This document shows positions 18,190-29,706 of a DNA stretch of 64,000 bases, piece by piece. The number at the start of each line of letters is the position of its first letter. Positions within the stretch are counted from its first letter, which is position 1. The DNA is from Agromyces sp. Marseille-P2726 (GTDB lineage Bacteria > Actinomycetota > Actinomycetes > Actinomycetales > Microbacteriaceae): assembly GCF_902809835.1 (NCBI RefSeq), contig NZ_CADDWM010000010.1, positions 62,001 to 126,000 of the forward strand. The letters run 5' to 3'. Under the pieces are notes generated by a model that saw only the letters and a program-made list of their open reading frames with translations, made no database searches and was not told the DNA's origin. The position numbers and the translations under genes are program-made.

Positions 18190-18981
18190 ATGACACCCAT
18201 CTACGACTGTTCGGTCGACACGGAGTTGCTCGCCGGCATGCGGCTCGCCCGCGCAGCCATCGGTCGCGGCGAACTCGTGGTGATCCCGACCGACACGGTC
18301 TACGGCGTGGCGGCCGACGCGTTCACCCCCGCCGCCGTTGCGCGCCTGCTCGAGGCGAAGGGACGCGAGCGCACGTCGCCGCCACCCGTGCTCATCCCCG
18401 GCATCCCCACGCTCGACGCCCTCGCGAGCGAGGTGCCCGAACCCGTGCGCCGGCTCGTCGCCGAGTTCTGGCCCGGAGGGCTCACGGTGATCCTCCGCGC
18501 CCAGCCGTCGCTGCAGTGGGATCTCGGCGAGACGCGCGGCACGGTCGCCCTGCGCATGCCCGCGCATCCGATCGCGCTCGAACTCCTCTCCGAGACGGGT
18601 CCGCTGGCCGTGTCGTCGGCCAACGTGTCGGGTCAGCCGTCGGCCACGACCGCCGCCGATGCCGAGGCGATGCTCGGGGACTCCGTGACCGTGTATCTCG
18701 ACGGTGGCCCCGCGGGTGAGGGCTACGAGGCGATCGGCGAACGTGCCGGCGACACCTCGTCGACGATCGTCGACGCGACCGGGCTCGATGACGACGGGGG
18801 AGTGCTCCGGATCGTCCGCAGCGGCGTCGTCTCGCGCGGGCGCATCGCGCAGGTCATCGGCGAGGAGCTCCTCGCCGAGCCTGCAGCGCCCCGCGATGTC
18901 GCTGCAGCCGCCGATGCGGCCGCATCGAGAGCCGGCGAACCCGCGGCATCCGACGCCGATGGGGATGCCGCCGCGTCATGA
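18190..18981 (+). CDS. tsaC: Threonylcarbamoyl-AMP synthase (TsaC/Sua5/YrdC)
   Basis: Makes threonylcarbamoyl-AMP from threonine, bicarbonate and ATP for the t6A37 modification of ANN-decoding tRNAs. 263 residues. The YrdC fold shows IPTDTVYGVA at about residues 35-44, then a Lys/Arg-rich loop (EAKGRERTSPP), FWPGGLTVIL and SSANVSGQPS. After about residue 215 there is a low-complexity Ala/Asp/Pro tail of about 45 residues, not part of the fold. The stop overlaps the start of the sugar-phosphate transferase (ATGA), an order conserved in Actinobacteria. Confidence 0.93.
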   Translation: MTPIYDCSVDTELLAGMRLARAAIGRGELVVIPTDTVYGVAADAFTPAAVARLLEAKGRERTSPPPVLIPGIPTLDALASEVPEPVRRLVAEFWPGGLTVILRAQPSLQWDLGETRGTVALRMPAHPIALELLSETGPLAVSSANVSGQPSATTAADAEAMLGDSVTVYLDGGPAGEGYEAIGERAGDTSSTIVDATGLDDDGGVLRIVRSGVVSRGRIAQVIGEELLAEPAAPRDVAAAADAAASRAGEPAASDADGDAAAS

Positions 18982-20249
18982 CCCTCTTCCTCGTGCTCGC
19001 CCTCGTGGCCGCGCTCGTCACCTTCGGCGGCTCGGTGCTCGTGTGGAAGCTGAGCCTGAAATACCGCCTGTATCCGAAGATCCGCGAGCGCGACGTGCAC
19101 ACGCGCCCGACCCCGCGACTCGGGGGCATCGCGATGTTCGTGGGCATCCTGACCGCGATCGGGGCGGCCGCATTCGTCTCGTCGCTCGGATCGACGAGGT
19201 TCTCGAACGTGTCGATCGTGTTCCAGAACCCGGCGCAGATCCTCGCGATCCTCGGCGCGGCGCTGCTGATCGTGCTGATCGGCGTCGCCGACGACATCTG
19301 GGACCTCGACTGGACGACGAAGCTCGCCGGGCAGTTCATCGCGGCGGGGCTCATCGCCTGGCAGGGCGTGTCGATCGTCTCGTTGCCCATCGGCGGCATC
19401 ACCGTGGGCTCGTCGTGGATGAGCGCCACCATCACGGTGTTCGCGATCGTGCTCGTGATGAACGCGATCAACTTCATCGACGGCCTCGACGGGCTCGTGG
19501 CCGGCGTCGCCCTCATCGCGAACGGCGTCTTCTTCCTCTACACGTACCTGCTCGTGCAGGAGACGTCGCCGCTCAACTACTTCAACCTCGCGTCGCTGCT
19601 CGCGATCATCCTCGTCGGCGCCTGCGCCGGGTTCCTGCCGCTCAACTGGCACCCGGCCAAGCTCTTCATGGGCGACGCGGGTGCGCTCCTCATCGGCCTG
19701 CTCATGGCGACGTCGGCGATCTCGGTCACGGGCCAGCTGAATCCCACGGGCGTCGGCTTCGACCAGCTCTTCGCGGCGTTCATCCCGATCCTGCTGCCAT
19801 TCGCCGTGCTCGTGATCCCGCTGCTCGACTTCGGACTCGCCGTCGTGCGACGACTCCGGGCGGGCAAGTCGCCGTTCGCCGCCGACCGGAAGCACCTGCA
19901 CCACCGGCTGCTCGACATGGGGCACTCGCACCTGAACGCGGTGCTCATCTTCTACGCCTGGACGGCGGTCGCCTCGGTCGGATGCCTCCTGACGTATGTC
20001 TTCCCCGTGTACTTCGACATCGACTCGGGCTGGGCCTTCCTGCTGCTCGGCATCGGGTTCCTCATCTGCGCCGCCCTCACCCTCGCGCCCCTCGGACGCC
20101 GGAAGCGGCTCACGGTGGCGGCCGAGGCCGAGGCGTCGCGCGCAGGTGCCGGGTCACTCGATGAGCTGGAACCCACGGCCGTTCCCGGCGGGAGCCCGCG
20201 AGATTCCCGCACCCCCGGATTGGAGCACGATGACCGACCGACGTCCTGA
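18978..20249 (+). CDS. Undecaprenyl-phosphate GlcNAc-1-phosphate transferase (WecA/TagO type)
   Basis: Integral membrane enzyme that moves a HexNAc-1-phosphate from UDP-sugar to undecaprenyl phosphate, the first step of wall polymer synthesis. 423 residues and about 11 membrane segments. Family motifs are all present: VADDIWDLDW, NAINFIDGLDG, FMGDAGALLIG and the HHRL box (KHLHHRL). A cytoplasmic tail of about 50 polar residues ends it. It is coupled to tsaC by ATGA and overlaps the next gene by 20 bases. Rfe/WecA is the usual name in this position; UDP-GlcNAc as substrate is inferred from family. Confidence 0.92.
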   Translation: MTLFLVLALVAALVTFGGSVLVWKLSLKYRLYPKIRERDVHTRPTPRLGGIAMFVGILTAIGAAAFVSSLGSTRFSNVSIVFQNPAQILAILGAALLIVLIGVADDIWDLDWTTKLAGQFIAAGLIAWQGVSIVSLPIGGITVGSSWMSATITVFAIVLVMNAINFIDGLDGLVAGVALIANGVFFLYTYLLVQETSPLNYFNLASLLAIILVGACAGFLPLNWHPAKLFMGDAGALLIGLLMATSAISVTGQLNPTGVGFDQLFAAFIPILLPFAVLVIPLLDFGLAVVRRLRAGKSPFAADRKHLHHRLLDMGHSHLNAVLIFYAWTAVASVGCLLTYVFPVYFDIDSGWAFLLLGIGFLICAALTLAPLGRRKRLTVAAEAEASRAGAGSLDELEPTAVPGGSPRDSRTPGLEHDDRPTS

Positions 20250-20709
20250 CCCCGTCGACCGCACGCCCACATCGAACCCGGTGCTGCGCCGGGCGCTCGC
20301 GTGGGGCGGGATCCTCGCCGCGGTCGTCCTCGTCGTCAGCGGCATCCTCGGGTTCGTCTTCGCCGGGGCCGAGGGGCTCGTGAGCGCACTCCTCGGCACG
20401 CTGATGGCGGTCGTGTTCATGGGCATCACGGCGGCGAGCATCCTGCTCGCGAACCGGTTCGCCTCGAGCGACGTGTTCGTCGGCGTGTTCTTCGGCATCG
20501 TGCTCGGCGGATGGATCATCAAGTTCGTCGTCTTCCTCGTGCTCGTCGTGGTGCTGCGCGACGCGTCGTGGCTCAATCCCACCGTGCTCTTCCTCAGTCT
20601 CGTGGCCGGAGTGATCGCGTCCCTCGTCGTCGACGTCCTCGTGGTCGCGAGATCGCGCATGCCGTACGCGAGCGACGTCGAGCTTCCGAAGGCTCCCACC
20701 GACGACTGA
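20230..20709 (+). CDS. AtpI-like small membrane protein
   Basis: 159 residues with four hydrophobic segments (about residues 27-50, 55-75, 87-112 and 117-140) between a short polar head and tail. Sequence alone is not diagnostic, but position directly before atpB and the four-helix layout match the AtpI-type protein of other actinobacterial atp loci, which helps c-ring assembly in other bacteria. ATG 20230 has TGGAG five bases upstream and lies inside the end of the previous gene. It is followed by the atp promoter region. Confidence 0.7.
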   Translation: MTDRRPDPVDRTPTSNPVLRRALAWGGILAAVVLVVSGILGFVFAGAEGLVSALLGTLMAVVFMGITAASILLANRFASSDVFVGVFFGIVLGGWIIKFVVFLVLVVVLRDASWLNPTVLFLSLVAGVIASLVVDVLVVARSRMPYASDVELPKAPTDD

Positions 20710-20744
20710 CGACCTTCGGCGATTCGTTCGCCGACGCGAAGTAT

Positions 20745-20753
20745 TGCTAGAGT
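20745..20753 (+). promoter_or_regulatory. ATP synthase operon promoter (extended -10)
   Basis: TGCTAGAGT is an extended -10 box (TGn followed by TAGAGT). The transcript would start near 20760, giving a leader of about 100 bases before atpB. The -35 region is weak. Confidence 0.45.
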
Positions 20754-20860
20754 GTTGGGGATCCCCGACGGCCTCCACCCGGCTCACGCCTGTGTGGAAT
20801 CCGTTCCCGATGTTCGTCGTCGCGAGAGTCCCACTCGACGCCCCGAAACAGGAGACAGCG

Positions 20861-21670
20861 CTGCTAGCTCACGCCTTGAACCTGCTGGTTCCGATGTCAA
20901 CAGATGACGAGTTCCACGGGCCGTCCGTCACGGAGTTCTTCCCCGGGCCCCTGTTCCTCGAGGGCACGCCGTTCGAGGTCAACCGCATCATGCTGGTCCG
21001 CTTCGTGGCGGTCGCGGCGCTGCTGCTCGTGTTCTGGCTCGGCACCCGCCGCATGAGCGTCGTCCCCGGCCGGTTCCAGAGCCTCGTCGAGATGGGCCTC
21101 GACCTCGTTCGCGTGAACATCGCCGACGACCTGCTCGGCAAGAAAGACGGCAAGCGGTTCCTGCCGCTGCTCATGACGATCTTCTTCATGATCCTGTTCA
21201 TGAACCTCACGGGCGTCGTCCCGTTCCTGAACATCGCCGGCACGTCGGTCATCGGCGTGCCCCTCGTGCTCGCGGTCGTCGCCTACGTGGCGTTCATCTA
21301 CGCCGGCATCAAGAAGAGCCCTGCAGGGTTCTTCAAGAATTCGCTCTTCCCCGCGGGCGTGCCGTGGGTCCTGTACCTCATCGTCACCCCGATCGAGTTC
21401 ATCTCCACATTCGTGCTCCGTCCGATCACGCTCACGCTCCGACTCCTGATGAACATGATGGTCGGGCACATCCTGCTCGTGCTCTTCTTCGCCGCGACCC
21501 AGTTCTTCGTCGTGCAGCTCGGCGGATGGTACACGGCACTCGGCGTCGGCACGCTGGCCTTCGGCCTCGCGTTCACGGTCTTCGAGATCCTCGTCGCCGT
21601 GCTGCAGGCCTACATCTTCGCGCTCCTCACCGCGGTCTACATCCAGCTCGCGGTGGCCGAGGAGCACTGA
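20861..21670 (+). CDS. atpB: F0F1 ATP synthase subunit a
   Basis: Membrane stator subunit that forms the proton half-channels facing the c ring. About 269 residues and six membrane segments. The conserved helix with the essential Arg is seen in LRPITLTLRLLMNMMVGH, and the last helix ends in TAVYIQLAVAEEH. Start choice is unusual: AGGAG (20850-20854) is well placed for a CTG at 20861, which gives LLAHALNLLVP as N-terminus. TTG 20876 and ATG 20894 are in frame but have no ribosome site. A longer reading from 20744 would overlap the promoter and is rejected. Confidence 0.9.
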   Translation: MLAHALNLLVPMSTDDEFHGPSVTEFFPGPLFLEGTPFEVNRIMLVRFVAVAALLLVFWLGTRRMSVVPGRFQSLVEMGLDLVRVNIADDLLGKKDGKRFLPLLMTIFFMILFMNLTGVVPFLNIAGTSVIGVPLVLAVVAYVAFIYAGIKKSPAGFFKNSLFPAGVPWVLYLIVTPIEFISTFVLRPITLTLRLLMNMMVGHILLVLFFAATQFFVVQLGGWYTALGVGTLAFGLAFTVFEILVAVLQAYIFALLTAVYIQLAVAEEH

Positions 21671-21699
21671 GCCCGGGCGCCCGCCCAGAACCTCCCTAG

Positions 21700-21951
<252 letters not shown>

Positions 21952-21980
21952 TCCCTTCCGCAGCGATATAGGAGGCCAAC

Positions 21981-22547
21981 GTGCTTCATGCAGTACTGAG
22001 CGCTGCAGCCGAGGGTGGCGAGGCGAGCCCGAGTCCCATCATCCCCGCCTGGTACGACATCATCTGGTCGTCGGTCTGCTTCGTCATCATCCTCGTCTTC
22101 TTCTGGCGATACGTGCTGCCGCGCATGCAGAAGCTCCTCGACGAGCGTGCCGAGGCGATCGAGGGCAACATCGCGAAGGCCGACGAGGCCCAGCGCAAGG
22201 CCGAGGCTGCGCTCGAGGAGTACACGGCGCAGCTCGCCGACGCACGGGCCGAGGCGGGAAACATCCGCGAGTCCGCCCGTGAAGACGGCAAGCGGATCGT
22301 CGCAGAGGCGAAGAACGCCGCGCAGGCCGAGGCCGCTCGTGTCACTGCGAGCGCGCAGGCCCAGATCGAGGCCGAGCGACAGGCTGCGCTCGTCTCGCTC
22401 CGCTCCGAGGTGGGCACGTTGGCGATCGACCTCGCGTCGGGCGTCATCGGCGAGTCGCTCTCCGACGACGCGAAGGCGACCGCCGTCGTCGACCGATTCC
22501 TCGCCGACCTGGAGGCCTCCGAGGCCGCCGCCGGAGGGAAGAAGTAA
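21981..22547 (+). CDS. atpF: F0F1 ATP synthase subunit b
   Basis: 188 residues: one membrane helix (about residues 28-48) followed by a long charged Ala/Glu/Arg-rich coiled coil that forms the peripheral stalk to F1. GTG start with GGAGG upstream. Four bases before atpH, unlike mycobacteria where a b-delta fusion exists. Confidence 0.95.
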   Translation: MLHAVLSAAAEGGEASPSPIIPAWYDIIWSSVCFVIILVFFWRYVLPRMQKLLDERAEAIEGNIAKADEAQRKAEAALEEYTAQLADARAEAGNIRESAREDGKRIVAEAKNAAQAEAARVTASAQAQIEAERQAALVSLRSEVGTLAIDLASGVIGESLSDDAKATAVVDRFLADLEASEAAAGGKK

Positions 22548-22550
22548 TCC

Positions 22551-23342
22551 ATGGGTAGTGCTACGAGGCAGGCCCTCGCCGGTTCGCGAGCCGCACTCGC
22601 GGAGCTCGGCCGGGCCGACCTGAAGGTCGCCGAGGACCTCCTCGCCGCCGAGCGCACCATCAGCGGTTCGTCCCAGCTGCGCGCGGCGCTCACCGACACC
22701 GAGGCCGACGCGGCCCAGAAGCGAGCCCTCGTCGGTGCGGTCTTCGGCTCGAGGATCGCGCCCGATGCGGTCACCCTGCTCGTGGGCGCGTCCTCCAGCC
22801 GGTGGTCCGACGACCAGGACTTCCTCGCCGGCATCGAGGAGCTCGCCTACCGGGCCGCCGCGGAGTCCGCGCCCGAGGGCGTCGACATCGACGCCGAGCT
22901 GTTCGCCTTCGAGCGCGCGGTCGCTTCCGACTCCGAGCTCGAACTCGCGTTGGGCAGCAAGCTCAGTGCGCCCGAGGCGAAGACGAAGATCGTCGATCGG
23001 CTCCTCGACGGCAAGGCGACCCCGCAGACCATCGCGATCGTGCGGCACCTCGTGCAGGAACCCCGCGGTCGTCGCATCGGCGAGATGCTGCGCCACGCGG
23101 CATCCGTCATCGCGAACCAGCGTGGATTCGACATCGCGACCGTCACCACGGCGGTTCCGCTCAGCGACGCGCAGCTCTCCCGCCTCGAGCAGGGGCTCGC
23201 ACAAGACGGGCGCCGCATCCGATTCGACACCATCGTCGACCCCTCCGTACTCGGCGGGGTCCGGGTGCAGATCGGCGACGACGTCATCGACGGCAGCGTC
23301 GCCTCGCGTCTCAGCTCGCTGAGGCAGAAGCTTGCCGGCTGA
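22551..23342 (+). CDS. atpH: F0F1 ATP synthase subunit delta
   Basis: 263 residues, longer than the roughly 180 of E. coli but usual for this order. It caps F1 and binds the b stalk. The C-terminal conserved stretch is FDTIVDPSVLGGVRVQIGDDVIDGSV, seen here as separate short motifs DPSVLGG and IDGSV. The N-terminal helical part is Ala/Glu/Asp-rich. The start is 3 bases after the atpF stop. Confidence 0.94.
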   Translation: MGSATRQALAGSRAALAELGRADLKVAEDLLAAERTISGSSQLRAALTDTEADAAQKRALVGAVFGSRIAPDAVTLLVGASSSRWSDDQDFLAGIEELAYRAAAESAPEGVDIDAELFAFERAVASDSELELALGSKLSAPEAKTKIVDRLLDGKATPQTIAIVRHLVQEPRGRRIGEMLRHAASVIANQRGFDIATVTTAVPLSDAQLSRLEQGLAQDGRRIRFDTIVDPSVLGGVRVQIGDDVIDGSVASRLSSLRQKLAG

Positions 23343-23402
23343 CGCCGGTTGAACACGACCGGCGTCCTGCGCCGCGACCCAGCCCCAGAAAAGGAAAAGG
23401 CA

Positions 23403-25043
23403 ATGGCAGAACTCTCCATCAGCCCCGATGAGATCCGTTCGGCTCTCTCGGAGTTCGTCTCATCGTACGAACCCGACCAGGCGCAGAAGACCGAGGTCGG
23501 ATACGTCACCGACGCGGCCGACGGCATCGCGCACGTCGAGGGCCTGCCCTCGGCCATGGCGAACGAGCTCGTGCGCTTCGCCGACGGCACGCTCGGCCTC
23601 GCGCTGAACCTCGACGAAGACGAGATCGGCGTGGTGGTGCTCGGCGAGTTCACCGGCATCGAAGAGGGCATGGAGGTGACCCGCACCGGCGAGGTCCTGT
23701 CGGTCCCCGTCGGCGAGGGATACCTCGGCCGCGTCGTCGACCCGCTCGGCAACCCCATCGACGGCCTCGGCGAGATCACCGGCATCGAGGGCCGCCGTGC
23801 GCTCGAGCTCCAGGCTCCCGGCGTCATGCAGCGCAAGTCGGTGCACGAGCCGCTGCAGACCGGCATCAAGGCCATCGACGCCATGATCCCGATCGGCCGC
23901 GGCCAGCGCCAGCTGATCATCGGCGACCGCCAGACCGGCAAGACCGCCATCGCCATCGACACGATCATCAACCAGAAGGCGAACTGGGAGTCGGGCGACC
24001 CGAACAAGCAGGTCCGCTGCATCTACGTCGCGATCGGCCAGAAGGGCTCCACGATCGCCTCGGTGAAGGGCGCCCTCGAAGACGCCGGTGCGATGGAGTA
24101 CACGACCATCGTCGCGGCCCCGGCCTCCGACCCTGCCGGCTTCAAGTACCTCGCGCCCTACACCGGCTCGGCGATCGGCCAGCACTGGATGTACGACTCG
24201 AAGCACGTGCTCATCATCTTCGATGACCTGTCGAAGCAGGCCGAGGCCTACCGCGCCGTCTCGCTGCTGCTCCGCCGCCCGCCGGGCCGTGAGGCCTACC
24301 CCGGCGACGTGTTCTACCTCCACTCGCGTCTGCTCGAGCGCTGCGCGAAGCTGAGCGACGAACTGGGCGCCGGCTCCATGACGGGCCTTCCGATCATCGA
24401 GACCAAGGCGAACGACGTCTCGGCGTACATCCCGACCAACGTGATCTCGATCACCGATGGCCAGATCTTCCTGCAGTCCGACCTGTTCAACTCCAACCAG
24501 CGTCCGGCGGTCGACGTGGGCATCTCGGTGTCCCGGGTCGGCGGCGACGCGCAGGTCAAGTCGATCAAGAAGGTCTCCGGCACGCTGAAACTCGAGCTGG
24601 CGCAGTACCGCTCGCTCGAGGCCTTCGCGATGTTCGCGAGCGACCTCGACGCGGCCAGCCGCCGTCAGCTCGCCCGCGGCGCCCGCCTGACCGAGCTCCT
24701 CAAGCAGCCGCAGTACTCGCCCTACCCCGTCGAGGAGCAGGTCGTCTCGATCTGGGCCGGCACCAACGGCAAGCTCGACGAGGTTCCCGTCGAGGACATC
24801 CTGCGCTTCGAGCGTGAGCTTCTCGATTACCTCGGCCGGAACACCACGGTGCTCAGCGAGCTCCGCGACACCAACGTGCTGTCCGACGAGAACATCGCGA
24901 CGCTCGAGGCGGAGGTCGACAAGTTCAAGCTCGAGTTCCAGACCGGTGAGGGCAAGCCGCTCGCCTCGGTCGGGCGCGAGGAGTTCGAGGCGATCGCCGA
25001 AGAGGACGTCAACCAGGAGAAGATCGTCAAGTCCCGCCGCTAG
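23403..25043 (+). CDS. atpA: F0F1 ATP synthase subunit alpha
   Basis: Non-catalytic nucleotide-binding F1 subunit, 546 residues. P-loop GDRQTGKTA lies at about residues 175-183, the signature [13 protein letters not shown] near 365, and the adenine/Arg-finger region follows. ATG 23403 is fixed by AAAAGGAAAAGG upstream; an in-frame start at 23349 would lie ahead of that ribosome site. It is followed by atpG after 40 bases. Confidence 0.97.
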   Translation: MAELSISPDEIRSALSEFVSSYEPDQAQKTEVGYVTDAADGIAHVEGLPSAMANELVRFADGTLGLALNLDEDEIGVVVLGEFTGIEEGMEVTRTGEVLSVPVGEGYLGRVVDPLGNPIDGLGEITGIEGRRALELQAPGVMQRKSVHEPLQTGIKAIDAMIPIGRGQRQLIIGDRQTGKTAIAIDTIINQKANWESGDPNKQVRCIYVAIGQKGSTIASVKGALEDAGAMEYTTIVAAPASDPAGFKYLAPYTGSAIGQHWMYDSKHVLIIFDDLSKQAEAYRAVSLLLRRPPGREAYPGDVFYLHSRLLERCAKLSDELGAGSMTGLPIIETKANDVSAYIPTNVISITDGQIFLQSDLFNSNQRPAVDVGISVSRVGGDAQVKSIKKVSGTLKLELAQYRSLEAFAMFASDLDAASRRQLARGARLTELLKQPQYSPYPVEEQVVSIWAGTNGKLDEVPVEDILRFERELLDYLGRNTTVLSELRDTNVLSDENIATLEAEVDKFKLEFQTGEGKPLASVGREEFEAIAEEDVNQEKIVKSRR

Positions 25044-25083
25044 GCCGCGACCACCGATCGGATTCTAGGGATACAGGAGAGAC

Positions 25084-27461
<2,378 letters not shown>

Positions 27462-27463
27462 GC

Positions 27464-27724
27464 ATGGCCGCGCTCAACGTGAGCGTCGTCTCGGCCGACC
27501 AGGAGGTCTGGTCGGGCGAGGCGTCGATGGTGGTCGCTCGCACGGTTGAAGGCGAGATCGGCATTCTGCCGGGGCACGAGCCGATGCTCGCGATCCTGGC
27601 CGGCGGTGAGGTGCGTGTGACGCTGCCGGGCGGTGAGAAGCTCACCGCCAACGCGGAGGACGGATTCCTGTCGGTGCAGTCCGACGCCGTGCAGGTCGTC
27701 GCCTCTCGCGCCGGACTCGCCTGA
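27464..27724 (+). CDS. atpC: F0F1 ATP synthase subunit epsilon
   Basis: 86 residues, only the N-terminal beta-sandwich domain (GEIGILPGHEPML). The C-terminal helical hairpin of E. coli epsilon is missing, so the helix-extension kind of inhibition is unlikely. Short epsilon is common in Actinobacteria. AAGGAGAA lies upstream inside the end of atpD. Confidence 0.95.
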   Translation: MAALNVSVVSADQEVWSGEASMVVARTVEGEIGILPGHEPMLAILAGGEVRVTLPGGEKLTANAEDGFLSVQSDAVQVVASRAGLA

Positions 27725-27734
27725 GGAGGACCGG

Positions 27735-28307
27735 ATGCAGGGGGAGCAGCCGTTCGACCGTCAGTTCGGTGACCTGACCGTCACCCAGCTCGTCGTCATG
27801 GCAGGGTTGCCGGCGGCCGGCAAGTCCACGATCGCCGAGATCATCGGCGCACGCCTGGGCGCGACCGTCGTCTCCGTCGACCCGATCGAGTCCGCGATCC
27901 TGCGCGCCGGAATCGATGCCGATCAGCCCACCGGCCTCGCGGCGTACCTCGTGGCCGAGGAGATCGCCCAGAAGGAGCTCGACTCGGGCCGCACCGTCAT
28001 CGTCGATGCGGTGAACGCCGCCGAGGCGGCCCGACTGCAGTGGCGCGACCTGGCCGCGCGCGCCGACGTGCGTCTTCGGGTGATCGAAGTCGTGTGTTCC
28101 GACGAGGCGCTGCACCGGGCACGTCTCGCGAAGCGGGAGGGCCGGATGCCGCACTACGAGGAGACCACCTGGCGGGCCGTCGAGCAGAGTCTCGAAGGGT
28201 ACGCGCCGTGGTCGGGCCCCTCATCGGCCCTGCCGCGCGTGACGGTCGACAGCGTCCACCCGCTGGGGTCGAACGTCGAGGCGGCACTCGCCTTCATCGC
28301 CTCGTAG
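27735..28307 (+). CDS. P-loop kinase-like ATPase (AAA_33/zeta-toxin-like fold)
   Basis: 190 residues. P-loop GLPAAGKSTI at about residues 28-37, a short Walker B-like IVDAVNA strand near 92, and a LID-like Arg-rich segment (LHRARLAKREGRMP). This is the layout of small-molecule or nucleotide kinases of the AAA_33 group. The substrate is unknown. GAGGAGGA lies just upstream, 10 bases after atpC, and the next gene starts directly after its stop, so it rides on the atp message. Confidence 0.75.
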   Translation: MQGEQPFDRQFGDLTVTQLVVMAGLPAAGKSTIAEIIGARLGATVVSVDPIESAILRAGIDADQPTGLAAYLVAEEIAQKELDSGRTVIVDAVNAAEAARLQWRDLAARADVRLRVIEVVCSDEALHRARLAKREGRMPHYEETTWRAVEQSLEGYAPWSGPSSALPRVTVDSVHPLGSNVEAALAFIAS

Positions 28308-29069
28308 ATGCTCGTTCTGCTGCCACCGTCGGAGACGAAGCGCGACGGCGGCGACCGGCCACCACTCGATCTCGCCGCGCTTCATCACCCCGAGCTCGCC
28401 GAGATCCGGTCGGGGCTCGTCGATCGGGTCGTCGCACTCGCCGACGACGTCGCCGCTGCCCTTCACGCCTTGAAGCTCGGGCCCCGGCAGGTCGCTGAGG
28501 TCGAACGGAACCGCCGCCTGCGCACATCGGGCACGATGCCGGCGATCGATCGCTACACCGGCGTGCTCTTCGACGCCCTTGATGCCGCACGCCTCGACAC
28601 GGCCTCCCGTGCGTTCGCCGGGCAGGCGGTCATGGTGCATTCGGCCCTCTTCGGCCTCGTCGGGGCGCTCGATCCCATCCCGGCGTATCGCCTGTCGCAC
28701 GATTCGCGGGTGCCCGGTGTTCGGCTTCGTTCGCTGTGGCAGGCGCCCCTCGAGGCGTGTCTGGCGGAGCGCCGCGGGCTCATCGTCGACCTTCGCTCGG
28801 AGGGATACGCGTCGCTGGGACGGGCGCCGACCCGTGCCGGCAGCGCCTTCGTGCGCGTGGTATCGGAGGATGGCGACGGACGGCGACGCACTCTCAACCA
28901 CTTCAACAAGCAGGCGAAAGGCGCGTTCACCCGTGCGATGGTCGTCGACCGCCCGTCGCTGCACACGGTCGACGACCTCATCGCCTGGGCCGGGGAAGCG
29001 GGATTCTCACTCGACCTCGGGTCGTCGCGACGTGCCGACGGACCCATCGAGCTCGAACTCGTCGCTTGA
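28308..29069 (+). CDS. yaaA: YaaA family peroxide-stress protein (UPF0246)
   Basis: 253 residues. The YaaA pattern is clear: N-terminal LLPPSETKR, RYTGVLFDAL in the middle, and HFNKQAKGAFTR near the C-terminus. In E. coli YaaA lowers free iron and DNA damage under hydrogen peroxide and binds DNA; the same role is inferred here. The ATG begins directly after the upstream TAG. It is the end of the atp-side message; the next gene is convergent after 25 bases. Confidence 0.88.
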   Translation: MLVLLPPSETKRDGGDRPPLDLAALHHPELAEIRSGLVDRVVALADDVAAALHALKLGPRQVAEVERNRRLRTSGTMPAIDRYTGVLFDALDAARLDTASRAFAGQAVMVHSALFGLVGALDPIPAYRLSHDSRVPGVRLRSLWQAPLEACLAERRGLIVDLRSEGYASLGRAPTRAGSAFVRVVSEDGDGRRRTLNHFNKQAKGAFTRAMVVDRPSLHTVDDLIAWAGEAGFSLDLGSSRRADGPIELELVA

Positions 29070-29094
29070 GCCCTGACCACCGACCTGGCCTGGA

Positions 29095-29706
29095 TCAGGA
29101 GGCGACGCTGGCAGGAACGGCGTTGCGCGCCCGGAAGCAGCCGCTCAGGTGATCGTCGACCATGCCGGCCGCCTGCATCAGCGCGTACATCGTGGTCGGA
29201 CCGACGAAACGGAAGCCGAGCTTGCGCAGACTGCGACTCATCGCTTCGGACTCGGGAGTGGTCGCGGGGACGTCTGCGAAGGTCGTCGGAGGTGCAGGTC
29301 GTGCCGGGGAAGCGAAGCTCCAGAGCAGTTCGTCGATCGGCACCTCGAGCGCGAGCGTCGCCCGGGCGTTCTGGATGGTGGCCTCGATCTTGCCACGGTG
29401 CCTGATGATGCGGGCATCACCGAGCAGCCGCTCGACATCGGCTTCGCCCATCGCGGCCACGCGTTCGACGTCGAACCCGTGGAAGACCTCGCGAAACGCG
29501 GGGCGGCGCCGCAGGATCGTGATCCACGACAGCCCGGCCTGGAACCCCTCGAGGCAGACCTTCTCGAAGAGCCGGACCGGATCGTGCTGTGGGGTTCCCC
29601 ACTCCTCGTCGTGGTAGCGGCGGTACTCGGGGTCATGGGCACCCCAGGCGCATCGGATGCGCCCGTCGTCGCCCTCGACGAGTTCGGCTCGCGGAACGAC
29701 GCTCAT
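29095..29706 (-). CDS. tag: DNA-3-methyladenine glycosylase I
   Basis: Removes 3-methyladenine from alkylated DNA. 203 residues. Zinc ligands of the Tag family are in place: Cys in RCAWG, His in YHDEEWG, and the C-terminal His and Cys in DHLSGC. The body has FEKVCLEGFQAGLSW and the helix-hairpin part. Start ATG 29706 overlaps the ogt stop (ATGA), so the two alkylation-repair genes form one operon. Confidence 0.94.
   Translation of the reverse strand: MSVVPRAELVEGDDGRIRCAWGAHDPEYRRYHDEEWGTPQHDPVRLFEKVCLEGFQAGLSWITILRRRPAFREVFHGFDVERVAAMGEADVERLLGDARIIRHRGKIEATIQNARATLALEVPIDELLWSFASPARPAPPTTFADVPATTPESEAMSRSLRKLGFRFVGPTTMYALMQAAGMVDDHLSGCFRARNAVPASVAS

Noticed and set aside
20744-20860. Longer atpB starting at 20744
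   Set aside because: It would begin within the extended -10 box, so this stretch cannot be translated from that promoter, and the added residues do not look like an AtpB N-terminus.
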